Positions 50,805 to 57,898 of a stretch of 64,000 nt of DNA are shown here, piece by piece. Location: assembly GCF_002871345.2 (NCBI RefSeq), contig NZ_CP136964.1, forward strand, positions 1,240,001 to 1,304,000, written 5' to 3'. Source of the DNA: Nosocomiicoccus massiliensis (GTDB lineage Bacteria > Bacillota > Bacilli > Staphylococcales > Salinicoccaceae). Positions within the stretch are counted from its first letter, which is position 1. Every line of letters begins with the position of its first letter. The notes below the pieces were generated by a model. That model was not told the origin of the DNA, ran no database searches, and saw only the letters and a list, made by a program, of their open reading frames with translations. The translations under genes and the position numbers were made by a program.

Positions 50805-51571
50805 CACGTATATTATTAAAAATAACGTATAACGGTAAAGAGTTTGATGGGTGGCAGTATCAGCAAAACCGTCGTACTGTTCAAGGTGAAATTGAACGTG
50901 CATTAAAATCTGTACACCGTGAATTTATAAGAATTCACCCAGCGTCACGTACAGATAAGCACGTTCATGCACTTGAACAATACGCACACTTTGACACGAC
51001 ACTCGATATCGATCCTGAGAAGTGGTCGTTTATATTAAACAACAAACTTTCAGGAGACATCCGTATTATAGAGTCAAAAGAGATCGACCCGGAGTATCAC
51101 GTAAGGTATCATTCGAAAGGAAAAGTATACCGGTACAAAATGTACTTCGGAGAACCATCTCCTTTTAAATACGGGTTAGAAACACATGTGAAAGATGAAT
51201 TAAACATCGACAGAATGCGTGAAGCGGCCGAGTACTTTATCGGCACACATGACTTTACAAGTTTCTCGAGTGCAAAAACTGTCATTGAAAACAAAGTGAG
51301 ACATATATACAAACTCGATATAATCGAGACAACAAATGGGTTAGAAATCGTCATTATGGGGTCGGGTTTTTTATATAACATGGTGCGAATTATCGTATCT
51401 TATTTACTTGAAGTTGGTAAAGGTAATAGAAATCCGGAATCTACAAAAGAAAACATTGAAAACAAAGACCGAACGCAAAATCCAAAAGTTGCACCAGCAG
51501 GTGGGTTATATTTAGAGCGTATATTTTTAACAGAAGAAGAACAAGGCGATTATTTAAAAGAAAACACGTGA
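50801..51571 (+). CDS. truA: tRNA pseudouridine synthase A
   Basis: 256 residues; makes pseudouridine at positions 38-40 of tRNA anticodon stems. The catalytic aspartate is in SRTDKHVHA, and GSGFLYNMVRIIV is a family signature. The ATG overlaps the ecfT stop; a GTG at 50786 with GGAG seven bases upstream is an alternative start. Conserved link to ecfT in Firmicutes. Confidence 0.96.
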   Translation: MTRILLKITYNGKEFDGWQYQQNRRTVQGEIERALKSVHREFIRIHPASRTDKHVHALEQYAHFDTTLDIDPEKWSFILNNKLSGDIRIIESKEIDPEYHVRYHSKGKVYRYKMYFGEPSPFKYGLETHVKDELNIDRMREAAEYFIGTHDFTSFSSAKTVIENKVRHIYKLDIIETTNGLEIVIMGSGFLYNMVRIIVSYLLEVGKGNRNPESTKENIENKDRTQNPKVAPAGGLYLERIFLTEEEQGDYLKENT

Positions 51572-51576
51572 TACCG

Positions 51577-51606
51577 TTGACTTTTAACGTAAAGGTGCGT
51601 TATAAT
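51577..51606 (+). promoter_or_regulatory. Promoter of rplM-rpsI
   Basis: TTGACT (51577-51582), 18-base spacer, TATAAT (51601-51606). Confidence 0.8.
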
Positions 51607-51629
51607 TACTAACGGTATAAATTTATATC

Positions 51630-51712
51630 ACACACTGATAAGCCCCGGAACTTATCTTTTGTAAGATATAACATGAACAATTAAATTAGAAAATTAGAAA
51701 CTTTTTTTATTT
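51630..51712 (+). promoter_or_regulatory. L13-type ribosomal leader RNA
   Basis: The leader before rplM contains the block ACACTGATAAGCCCCGGAAC followed by TTATCTT, which can form the GATAAG/CTTATC stem of the Bacillales L13 leader, an autoregulatory element bound by L13. Identification is from position and this block only. Confidence 0.6.
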
Positions 51713-51726
51713 TGGAGGGCAAAACA

Positions 51727-52164
51727 ATGCGTCAAACATTTATGGCTAACGAGTCAAACATTGAGCGTAAATGGTACGTAATTGATGCTGAAGGACAAAC
51801 ATTAGGTCGTCTTTCAACAGAAGTTGCATCAATCTTACGTGGTAAACATAAACCAACATACACGCCACACGTTGACACTGGTGACTACGTGATCATCATC
51901 AACGCTGGTAAAGTTGAATTAACAGGAAACAAATTAAGTCAAAAAGTATACTACAGACACACTGGTCACCCAGGTGGAATTAAAGAAGTAACAGCTGGAG
52001 AGTTAAGAGAAACTTACCCAGTTCGTTTAATCGAAAAATCTGTAAAAGGTATGCTACCTAAAAACTCTTTAGGCGACAAACAACTTAGCAAATTATTCGT
52101 ATATGAAGCAGACACGCATCCACATGCGGCACAACAACCTGAAAACTACGAGTTACGTGGTTAA
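51727..52164 (+). CDS. rplM: 50S ribosomal protein L13
   Basis: 145 residues. [20 protein letters not shown] and [18 protein letters not shown] are conserved. TTGGAGGGCAAAACA supports the ATG at 51727. Operon with rpsI, 19 bases apart. Confidence 0.98.
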   Translation: MRQTFMANESNIERKWYVIDAEGQTLGRLSTEVASILRGKHKPTYTPHVDTGDYVIIINAGKVELTGNKLSQKVYYRHTGHPGGIKEVTAGELRETYPVRLIEKSVKGMLPKNSLGDKQLSKLFVYEADTHPHAAQQPENYELRG

Positions 52165-52183
52165 GGATTAGGAGGTAAACACA

Positions 52184-52576
52184 TTGGCTAAAGTAGAATA
52201 TAGAGGAACTGGACGTCGTAAAAAGTCAATCGCACGTGTACGTCTTGTACCAGGTGAAGGTAACGTAACGATCAACAATCGTGACATGAGAGAATACCTT
52301 CCATTTGAAAGCTTAATCTTAGACTTAAACCAACCATTCGCTGTTACTGAAACAGAAGGTAACTACGATGTATTAGTAAACGTACACGGTGGTGGATTCA
52401 CAGGACAAGCTCAAGCAATCCGTCACGGAATTGCGCGTGCATTATTAGAAGCAAACCCTGAACACCGCGCTGAATTAAAACGTGCTGGTCTCTTAACACG
52501 TGACCCACGTATGAAAGAGCGTATGAAACCAGGTCTTAAGAAAGCTCGTAAAGCACCACAATTCTCTAAACGTTAA
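52184..52576 (+). CDS. rpsI: 30S ribosomal protein S9
   Basis: 130 residues, TTG start behind [31 protein letters not shown] and the tRNA-contacting tail [12 protein letters not shown] are intact. The 3' end of rpsI is a known integration site for some mobile elements of Firmicutes, and accessory DNA begins right behind it here. Confidence 0.98.
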   Translation: MAKVEYRGTGRRKKSIARVRLVPGEGNVTINNRDMREYLPFESLILDLNQPFAVTETEGNYDVLVNVHGGGFTGQAQAIRHGIARALLEANPEHRAELKRAGLLTRDPRMKERMKPGLKKARKAPQFSKR

Positions 52577-52599
52577 TATCCCTTTTTATCAAGGGTTGC

Positions 52600-52636
52600 A
52601 AGCACTTCTCGAAAAAATTCGAGAGGTGCTTTTTTG
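52600..52636 (+). terminator. Terminator of rplM-rpsI
   Basis: Fourteen-base arms 52600-52613 and 52618-52631 (one G-U) with a four-base loop and a T run. It marks the border between core and accessory DNA. Confidence 0.93.
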
Positions 52637-52685
52637 TTTTGTGATAGAAAATAATACCCCTTTAATACCCTTTTATGAAATTAAT

Positions 52686-52781
52686 TTAAAAATCGATGTG
52701 ATTTTGAAACTTTTCAGCTAATCTTTTTCTAGATGAAGTAGTTATATTAGTGTAAATATCCATTGTAGTTTTTATGTAGAT
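52686..52781 (-). pseudogene. C-terminal remnant of a tyrosine recombinase (integrase)
   Basis: On the minus strand, IKTTMDIYTNITTSSRKRLA continues to EKFQNHIDF and TAA (52686-52688). KTTMDIYTNIT matches the conserved region after the box II histidine, containing the catalytic tyrosine (Y in MDIYT), and the final helix, of phage/ICE-type integrases. Upstream of about 52781 the sequence no longer fits an integrase and has no start, so only the tail survives. It lies 50 bases behind the rpsI terminator, pointing towards rpsI, as expected for an element inserted there. Confidence 0.6.
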
Positions 52782-52860
52782 ATAAAACAAATCACAACAA
52801 AGTATGGAAAAATGTATGTTTGTGAAGATTGAGATTGTGGGTTTGTAATCTAATGATGTA

Positions 52861-53075
52861 TTAATTAAAAGAGAAGGGCAAATATTATCTGATATTGAAA
52901 AAACGAAACCAGTTCATTCGAAAAATATGAAAGCATCAATCGAGACAACATTACAAAAGTTACAAGCCTATGAGATGGAGTAGAAGAAGTATGGAAGAGG
53001 TTATTTTTCACTTCTAACATCCCTCTAATTGGTAAATTAGAGAACCATGGAGTATATCAAAAATTAAGATTTTAA
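52861..53075 (+). pseudogene. Decayed coding remnant of unknown origin
   Basis: One frame (52861-52983) reads LIKREGQILSDIEKTKPVHS and ends KLQAYEME-stop; the next frame (52980-53075) continues VEEVWKRLFFTSNIPLIGKL and ends QKLRF-stop. The change of frame within a protein-like stretch, and no start with a ribosome site, suggest a frameshifted 3' piece of a larger mobile-element gene. Family not recognised. Confidence 0.35.
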
Positions 53076-53210
53076 AAAACAAATTATCATTTTTTAACAA
53101 ATAAAAAAACTATGGTATCTATATTTTTTAACAAGAAAAAATATAATTAGACCAAGATATTAGTATGCAGACAAAATACCATATACTAACTATAAAATTA
53201 GAGTTAAAAG

Positions 53211-53256
53211 AATAGTCATTCAAGCAGAATGGCATAATAGTAAAATAGATTAAGAA
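53211..53256 (+). repeat. Left copy of a diverged direct repeat
   Basis: AATAGTCATTCAAG (53211-53224), 14 variable bases, AGTAAAATAG (53239-53248), then a TAAG-like continuation. The same two blocks with identical spacing occur at 58875-58912, in the same orientation, framing the radical SAM RiPP locus. Confidence 0.5.
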
Positions 53257-53280
53257 CACCACACAGAGTCTAAACAGCAA

Positions 53281-53317
53281 AAGAGTATTCACAGTAATTA
53301 TTTATGTGGATACTCTT
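53281..53317. terminator. Hairpin terminator behind the RRNPP regulator gene
   Basis: AAGAGTATTCACA (53281-53293) and TGTGGATACTCTT (53305-53317) pair with one G-U; A run on one side and T run on the other permit use in both directions. Confidence 0.7.
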
Positions 53318-53401
53318 TGAAATATAAATAATATTTTATGGTGTAATTCAAGTGTTCTTCTTCATACAAAGAAATATAGAAATTATCATGAATCAATAAA
53401 G

Positions 53402-54241
53402 TTATAAGTATATAGAACTATCTTTTAAATGTTTCATTTCTTCTTTAACTTGTTGGGGAATATCACTATTTTCAATTTGAAATGTCATATAAGAAAGCTT
53501 AAGATACGTATGTGCTAAAGAAAGTTTCTTATTTTTATATATAACATAGAGAAAAAAATAACATTTACCTAATAAAAAAAACGTTTTTTCATTCAATAAC
53601 ATTTCTATAAGCTCAATAATAACCTCTTCAGATTCTTTTTTGTAATTATTTTTAAATAGTGCGTGTGCATAAGAATATTTGACTTTAGAATTAATATCTA
53701 TCGATTCTACCTTATGTGTATCAATGTAATGTATACAGTTTGTTGCTACTTCCAATGCTTTTATGTAATTATTTTGTGAAATATAATTGAGGATTAAAGT
53801 GTTTAATATTAATAAATCTAATGAATTTTTAGGCTCAGATATTTTCAAATGGTTACTGATGATGTTTTCACATAAAATATATTCTTTTTTGTAAAAATGT
53901 ATAACTGCCTGACACCAATTTTTTATTTTGAACCAGTCTCTACTTAAGCTTTCATTTTTAAATGAATTTAATATATTTTCTAATTCTTTAATATTTTTTT
54001 TATAAATAAAATGTTGCATTAATAGGAATAACGCATGTTCTTTTTTAGTAATTTTAATATCAGTAACTATAACGGTTTCAAGTTTTAATCGATTGCATAT
54101 TTCTACTAATAAATGAGAGTTTATATCATGTAATCCTGACTCGAATCTATATAATGTGGATTCACTACATAAATTCTCGCAAATATTTTTCCTCGATAAA
54201 CCAAGTTGGATACGCCGATTTTTAATGATCTCATTCAACAA
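53402..54241 (-). CDS. RRNPP-family (Rgg/PlcR-like) peptide-responsive regulator
   Basis: About 279 residues. The N terminus is an XRE-type HTH, EIIKNRRIQLGLSRKNICEN with STLYRFESGLHDI following; the rest (from about residue 70) is a series of paired helices of TPR form, as in Rgg, PlcR and ComR, whose C-terminal domain binds an imported linear peptide. A pheromone-like small gene starts 97 bases away in the opposite direction, the standard layout. The frame is open to a TTG at 54265; I prefer TTG 54241 (or 54238) because the HTH then begins five residues in, but no strong ribosome site is visible for any. Presumed activator of the pheromone and RiPP genes. Confidence 0.75.
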   Translation of the reverse strand: MLNEIIKNRRIQLGLSRKNICENLCSESTLYRFESGLHDINSHLLVEICNRLKLETVIVTDIKITKKEHALFLLMQHFIYKKNIKELENILNSFKNESLSRDWFKIKNWCQAVIHFYKKEYILCENIISNHLKISEPKNSLDLLILNTLILNYISQNNYIKALEVATNCIHYIDTHKVESIDINSKVKYSYAHALFKNNYKKESEEVIIELIEMLLNEKTFFLLGKCYFFLYVIYKNKKLSLAHTYLKLSYMTFQIENSDIPQQVKEEMKHLKDSSIYL

Positions 54242-54261
54242 TATATTTACCAACTTTCTAA

Positions 54262-54303
54262 GCAAATTTGCATATATAAAACTTTATAAATTTATTATAT
54301 AAT
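54262..54303. promoter_or_regulatory. Divergent control region of regulator and pheromone genes
   Basis: A perfect 10-base palindrome GCAAATTTGC (54262-54271) lies at the 5' end of the regulator gene. For the pheromone gene TATAAT is at 54298-54303, but at 17 bases upstream only TATAAA is found, a poor -35, as expected for an activator-dependent promoter. Confidence 0.4.
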
Positions 54304-54338
54304 TTAAGCTAATAAGAATACAGAAATGAGGTATATAT

Positions 54339-54428
54339 ATGAAAAAATTTGTTATATCACTATATATTTTAAGCTCAATACTATTGTTTATAGGACCTTT
54401 TGTAGATCCAATTATAGGAGAAATTTGA
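54339..54428 (+). CDS. Pheromone-like short hydrophobic peptide (29 aa)
   Basis: Starts MKKFVISLYILSSILLF and ends IGPFVDPIIGEI. A basic N terminus, a hydrophobic export-type core and a C-terminal tail with one aspartate, a proline and aliphatic residues is the pattern of SHP/PapR-type pheromone precursors, where the last seven to nine residues are the signal (here around VDPIIGEI). GAGGT lies six bases before the ATG. Divergent from the RRNPP regulator. No processing site is proven; it could instead be a leader peptide. Confidence 0.6.
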   Translation: MKKFVISLYILSSILLFIGPFVDPIIGEI

Positions 54429-54686
54429 GTGAGAGCAATATAATTCTATTTATGTTGCAATTATACCATTCATTATTGACGTATCAAGTAAGAACTCTAT
54501 TGAGACAAGAAAGAAATTTATTATTAGAAACAATAAAGTATATAAAAACAACACTAAAAAGAACAGGAGGATTCCAAATGTTTTAATTACAATTGTTGCT
54601 AGAAACACAATTATTAACTGTAGGCGTTAATGAACTTAATTTTAACTATTGAACTATAGAAAAAATATATAAAGGAGTGTTTGTAA
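54429..54686 (+). other. Gap without a convincing gene
   Basis: AGGAGG at 54570-54575 is followed by ATG-TTT-TAA only. Open frames here lack a start with a ribosome site, and none resembles a known protein; one may be the remains of a lost small gene. Confidence 0.4.
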
Positions 54687-54854
54687 ATGAAAAGACTCTA
54701 TATATTAAGTTTAATTATTATTAGCACTTATATTTTGTTAGAAAATTTTACATCTCTATTACCACAAAATGTAATGATTAAAAAAATGATAGCAATTTTG
54801 ATCATCATCTTTTCAATAATAATAATAATTATTAGTATAAAAAAGGAGAAATAA
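54687..54854 (+). CDS. Small two-span membrane protein (55 aa)
   Basis: MKRLYILSLIIISTYILLEN forms one helix, a short loop FTSLLPQNVMIKK follows, and a second isoleucine-rich helix ends in SIKKEK. AAAGGAGTGTTTGTAA precedes the ATG. It lies two bases before the secreted-protein gene, whose ribosome site AAAAGGAG overlaps its last codons. Small membrane proteins beside bacteriocin-type genes are often immunity proteins; that is inference. Confidence 0.6.
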   Translation: MKRLYILSLIIISTYILLENFTSLLPQNVMIKKMIAILIIIFSIIIIIISIKKEK

Positions 54855-54855
54855 T

Positions 54856-55494
54856 ATGAAATTTATTAAAATAATATCTTCAATGTTTGTAATGATACTT
54901 TTACTGTCAAATTTAACTGCCTCTGCTTCTTCTATAAAACTAGATTTTAGCAAAGAAAGAAGTTTACCGATGGAAGAAATTGATTTACCAGAAATAAGCG
55001 AAGAAAATTTAGATTATGCTTTGGAAATAGCTAATTCTGATTTAGAAGAAAAAGCGATTTTTGAAAATGGAGAATTTAAAAATTATTATCAATCAAATGA
55101 AGATGCAAAAGTTTCAGTAGTAGCTTTTAACAAATTTAATGAAATTTTGAAAGTGTTAAACGAAGAAATAAATAAAGGTAATATTATTACGGATGGAAGT
55201 TTATTAGATATACAACTAACAGAAGACAATTCTATTAAAGCAAATTGGTCTGTATCAAATAAATGGTATGGAACTGTTCTTTCTATTACAGGTACAGAAG
55301 CAAATAAAATTCAAAAAGTCTTAGCAGCTGGTGGAGGAGTAGCTGGTCTTGCTACAGCTTTAGGCGGAATAAGCGGAATCTGGGCTGGAGTAATTTTTGC
55401 TTTATATGGTTTAGGAGAGTTATGTAATTGGAATAATAAAGGATATAATGTTCATAGATCTTGGACTGGTCAATTTTGGTGTACACCTAAATAA
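54856..55494 (+). CDS. Secreted protein with glycine-rich hydrophobic C-terminal segment, putative bacteriocin/toxin
   Basis: 212 residues: Sec signal peptide (MKFIKIISSMFVMILLLSNL, cleavage after about ASASS), an acidic helical region, then from about residue 150 a hydrophobic stretch VLAAGGGVAGLATALGGISG continuing to IWAGVIFALYGLGEL, and a tail CNWNNKGYNVHRSWTGQFWC with two cysteines that could pair. The last part has the build of a pore-forming bacteriocin or membrane-active exoprotein. I do not recognise the family. It lies between the pheromone and the RiPP precursor in the same direction. Confidence 0.6.
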   Translation: MKFIKIISSMFVMILLLSNLTASASSIKLDFSKERSLPMEEIDLPEISEENLDYALEIANSDLEEKAIFENGEFKNYYQSNEDAKVSVVAFNKFNEILKVLNEEINKGNIITDGSLLDIQLTEDNSIKANWSVSNKWYGTVLSITGTEANKIQKVLAAGGGVAGLATALGGISGIWAGVIFALYGLGELCNWNNKGYNVHRSWTGQFWCTPK

Positions 55495-55567
55495 TATTAA
55501 ACAGTTATATGGCTTCATTTTATGGCCTACAATATAACAATTATTCAAGGAGAATGAGGTGAGAAAA

Positions 55568-55675
55568 ATGTCAAAAAAAGAATTTTTAAAAGGTTTAGCA
55601 GAACGTCAAAGTGTAAAGGCGTTAGGTTGTGGTACTAGTAAAACTAAAAACACAAAAGGACCAATACCAATTTAA
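55568..55675 (+). CDS. RiPP precursor peptide for the radical SAM maturase (35 aa)
   Basis: Reads MSKKEFLKGLAERQSVKALG then CGTSKTKNTKGPIPI. The first half is a charged amphipathic leader-like helix (basic/acidic, ERQSVKAL), the second half is glycine/threonine/lysine-rich with a single cysteine (C21) and ends Pro-Ile-Pro-Ile. AGGTGAG precedes the ATG. A terminator/attenuator follows directly and then the radical SAM gene, the usual order for precursor and maturase. A cysteine thioether (sactipeptide-like) or carbon-carbon crosslink is possible; the product is unknown. Confidence 0.65.
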   Translation: MSKKEFLKGLAERQSVKALGCGTSKTKNTKGPIPI

Positions 55676-55707
55676 AAAGGGGAGGTATTTTTTTACCTCT
55701 CCTTTTT
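55674..55707 (+). terminator. Attenuator/terminator between precursor and radical SAM gene
   Basis: Fourteen-base arms 55674-55687 and 55694-55707 (one G-U) around six T, with TTTTT at the end of the 3' arm. It starts in the precursor stop codon and would give more precursor than enzyme transcript. Confidence 0.85.
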
Positions 55708-55735
55708 AAATATATATAATTTAGAGGTGATTTAG

Positions 55736-57021
55736 ATGTATATAAACTTTAAAGAAAAAATAAACCTTCATATATTTGATGATTTTGGAATATTGTTAAA
55801 AGGGGAAGAAAGTATTATCTTAGTTCATCTGAAGTCTTAATAATAAAACTAATGAAGAATCAGCAAACATTAGATACAATGTCAAAAAAATTGACTAAAG
55901 AAATTAATGATATCAGTGAAGAAGAATCAAAAAATATTATTCTAAATTATTTATCCTCTTCCTCTTCCTCATTTAAATATTTAATTACCTACTCTGATAA
56001 ACCTTTAGAGAATAATCTTAATATTACAGGTGAGATGGGTTCACAGTATCCTCGAGAAATACTTTTAGAAATTACTAACAGATGCAATTTAAAATGTGTT
56101 CATTGTTATAAAGAAGCTGGATATGCGAAAAGAGATGATATAGAAATTAATAAATTACTCTCTTTTTTAACTTTTTTAAGTAAAAAAGTTAATAATATAC
56201 AACTATCTGGTGGAGAACCAATGTTGCATCCTAGATATAAAGAAATATTTAATTTTGTAACCCAAAATTTTAAATATCCAACAATTACAATAGCTGCAAC
56301 ATTGATTACAAATAACAATGTAAAATACTTAAAAGAGTTTAAAAGTGTTCAGGTTTCTTTATATTCAGACAATAAAGAAGAACATGAAAGAGTTACCCTT
56401 ATTCCAAATTCATTTAATAAAACAGTTCGTGGAATCAAAATATTAGTAGAAAATGGAGTGTCAGTTACAGTTACTAACATAATTACAAAAAATAATATAC
56501 ATGATTTGGAAAAATATATTAATTTCTGTGTATCATTAGGAGTTGCAGAAGTTAAATTTGGAGAATTTAGTCGAGTAGGAAGAGGTATGAACTTAAATCG
56601 AAATTGGGAATTGAGTGAAGAAGAAAATGAGATCGTAACTCAAAAAATAAATGAACAAATTCAAAAATATAAAAATGATATCTATATTTATGAATGGAAC
56701 GAGAGTGAATTAGAAGAAAGATTTATTGATCCTTATCATAAAGGATTCCCGTGTGGAGCAGGAAATTTATCATGGACTGTAACAGAAAAGGGAAATATTA
56801 AACCTTGTGTATTTTTACCTGAAGAAAAATTCTCTACAGCTAATTTTTATATGGATACATATGAAAATATAGTTAAAAAGAATCATATCAAAAAACTTCC
56901 TATAAACATGAAAAAATGGGAAATGGAATTAAATAAAGTAGATAAAAGTACCGAAAACATTTGTCCAGTGATGATTAATTATATTAGGGGTTTTGAAGAA
57001 TATGAAAAAAACAGAAAATAA
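55736..57021 (+). pseudogene. Radical SAM RiPP maturase with N-terminal RRE-like domain, split by a frameshift
   Basis: ATG 55736 follows AGAGGTGA and opens MYINFKEKINLHIFDDFGIL, but this frame stops at 55838. The following frame has no stop from 55779 and reads RGRKYYLSSSEVLIIKLMKN into the radical SAM protein; one extra base in the A4G4 run 55798-55805 joins them into a 428-residue protein whose first 85 residues look like a PqqD/RRE peptide-binding domain. The ATG at 55852 has no ribosome site. Numbered from 55852: CxxxCxxC is C78, C82, C85; SGGEP is at 119-123; a reduced SPASM/twitch region has C301, G314-x4-C319 and C371. Forms a crosslink in the upstream precursor by inference. Mutation, programmed shift or sequencing error cannot be told apart here. 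Confidence 0.75.
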
Positions 57022-57898
57022 TTTAGCGATTAAGATATCTAACTTATCTAAGATATATATAAAGAAGAATAAAAAAGTAGTTGCTTTAAATAATGTAGAC
57101 ATAGAATTAAAAAAAGGAACAATTACGTGCCTACTTGGTGAAAATGGTGCAGGTAAATCTACCTTAATTAAATGTATCTTAGATTTAGTTATTCCAACAT
57201 CAGGTAACGTTGTTTTTTCAGAGAATAACTCTCTTTCTAACATTGGCTGTATTTTAGAAGGTGAACGAAATATTTATTATTACTTAACCGTCTATGACAA
57301 TTTGTATTATTTTGGGAAATTAAATAACATCAAAAGAAAAGTTCTTATTGAACGCATCGATGATGTTTTAGACATGCTCGATTTAATGGATAAAAAGCAT
57401 ACATATGTAGGAGAGTTATCCAGAGGAATGCAACAAAAAGTAGCTCTAGGTATTCTTTTAATTCGTGATCCACAAATCTTACTCCTAGATGAACCAACGT
57501 TAGGACTTGACGTCGAATCCACAAATATTTTACTCGTACATTTAGTGAAATTAGCAAAAGAAGGGAAAACGATTCTGTTAACGACTCATCAAATGGAAAT
57601 AGTAGAGATGATTGGTGAGGAAATTATTCTCTTCAAGAGTGGTAAAGTCCTAAAACATGATACAAAAGAGAATATATTGAAGCAATATAACCCAAAAACT
57701 GTGGTAGTGATTCAAACAGATAAGAATGTCTATTTCGATAACGCTGAATTTATAAAAGCTGATGAGTATACATACGAAGTACCAATAGAACAGTTTGAAG
57801 CTTTTTATCAAGGTTTAAAAGCGAGTGATGTACAGATTCTTTCAATGAATAAGAAAGATAAAAACATCAGAGAGATTTTCTTAGAGGTGATGAAATGA
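57002..57898 (+). CDS. ABC transporter ATPase of the RiPP locus
   Basis: 298 residues. Walker A GENGAGKST, signature LSRGMQQKVAL, Walker B ILLLDEPTLGLD and H-loop TTHQME, then about 75 residues of C-terminal extension, as in BcrA/LanF-type exporters. Together with the next gene it probably exports the matured peptide or gives self-protection. Its ATG 57002 overlaps the end of the radical SAM gene; an in-frame TTG at 56993 sits too near AGGGG. Confidence 0.88.
   Translation: MKKTENNLAIKISNLSKIYIKKNKKVVALNNVDIELKKGTITCLLGENGAGKSTLIKCILDLVIPTSGNVVFSENNSLSNIGCILEGERNIYYYLTVYDNLYYFGKLNNIKRKVLIERIDDVLDMLDLMDKKHTYVGELSRGMQQKVALGILLIRDPQILLLDEPTLGLDVESTNILLVHLVKLAKEGKTILLTTHQMEIVEMIGEEIILFKSGKVLKHDTKENILKQYNPKTVVVIQTDKNVYFDNAEFIKADEYTYEVPIEQFEAFYQGLKASDVQILSMNKKDKNIREIFLEVMK

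Larger units (their letters stand above)
52638..53401. other. Long non-coding stretch behind rpsI: island left end
   Basis: Apart from the integrase tail, the decayed remnant, the direct-repeat copy and a hairpin listed separately, no intact gene is seen here. Base composition becomes much richer in A+T than in the ribosomal region. Confidence 0.6.

Noticed and set aside
52600..52636. Possible CRISPR-like or mobile-element terminal repeat behind rpsI
   Set aside because: The arms form an ordinary intrinsic terminator; no further copies with regular spacing are seen.
54286..54298. ATAAATTTATTAT shared between the pheromone promoter and the lanA upstream region (59819-59831), as a possible common operator
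   Set aside because: A 13-base A/T-only match is expected by chance in DNA this AT-rich, and its distance to the two promoters differs greatly.
54326..54586. An 86-codon open frame across the pheromone region
   Set aside because: It overlaps the better-supported 29-codon gene in another frame, has no ribosome site and an unnatural composition.
55798..55805. Programmed -1 ribosomal frameshift site in the radical SAM gene
   Set aside because: The codons TTA AAA GGG do not form the canonical X-XXY-YYZ heptamer, and no clear downstream pseudoknot was seen; an indel is the simpler reading, though not excluded.
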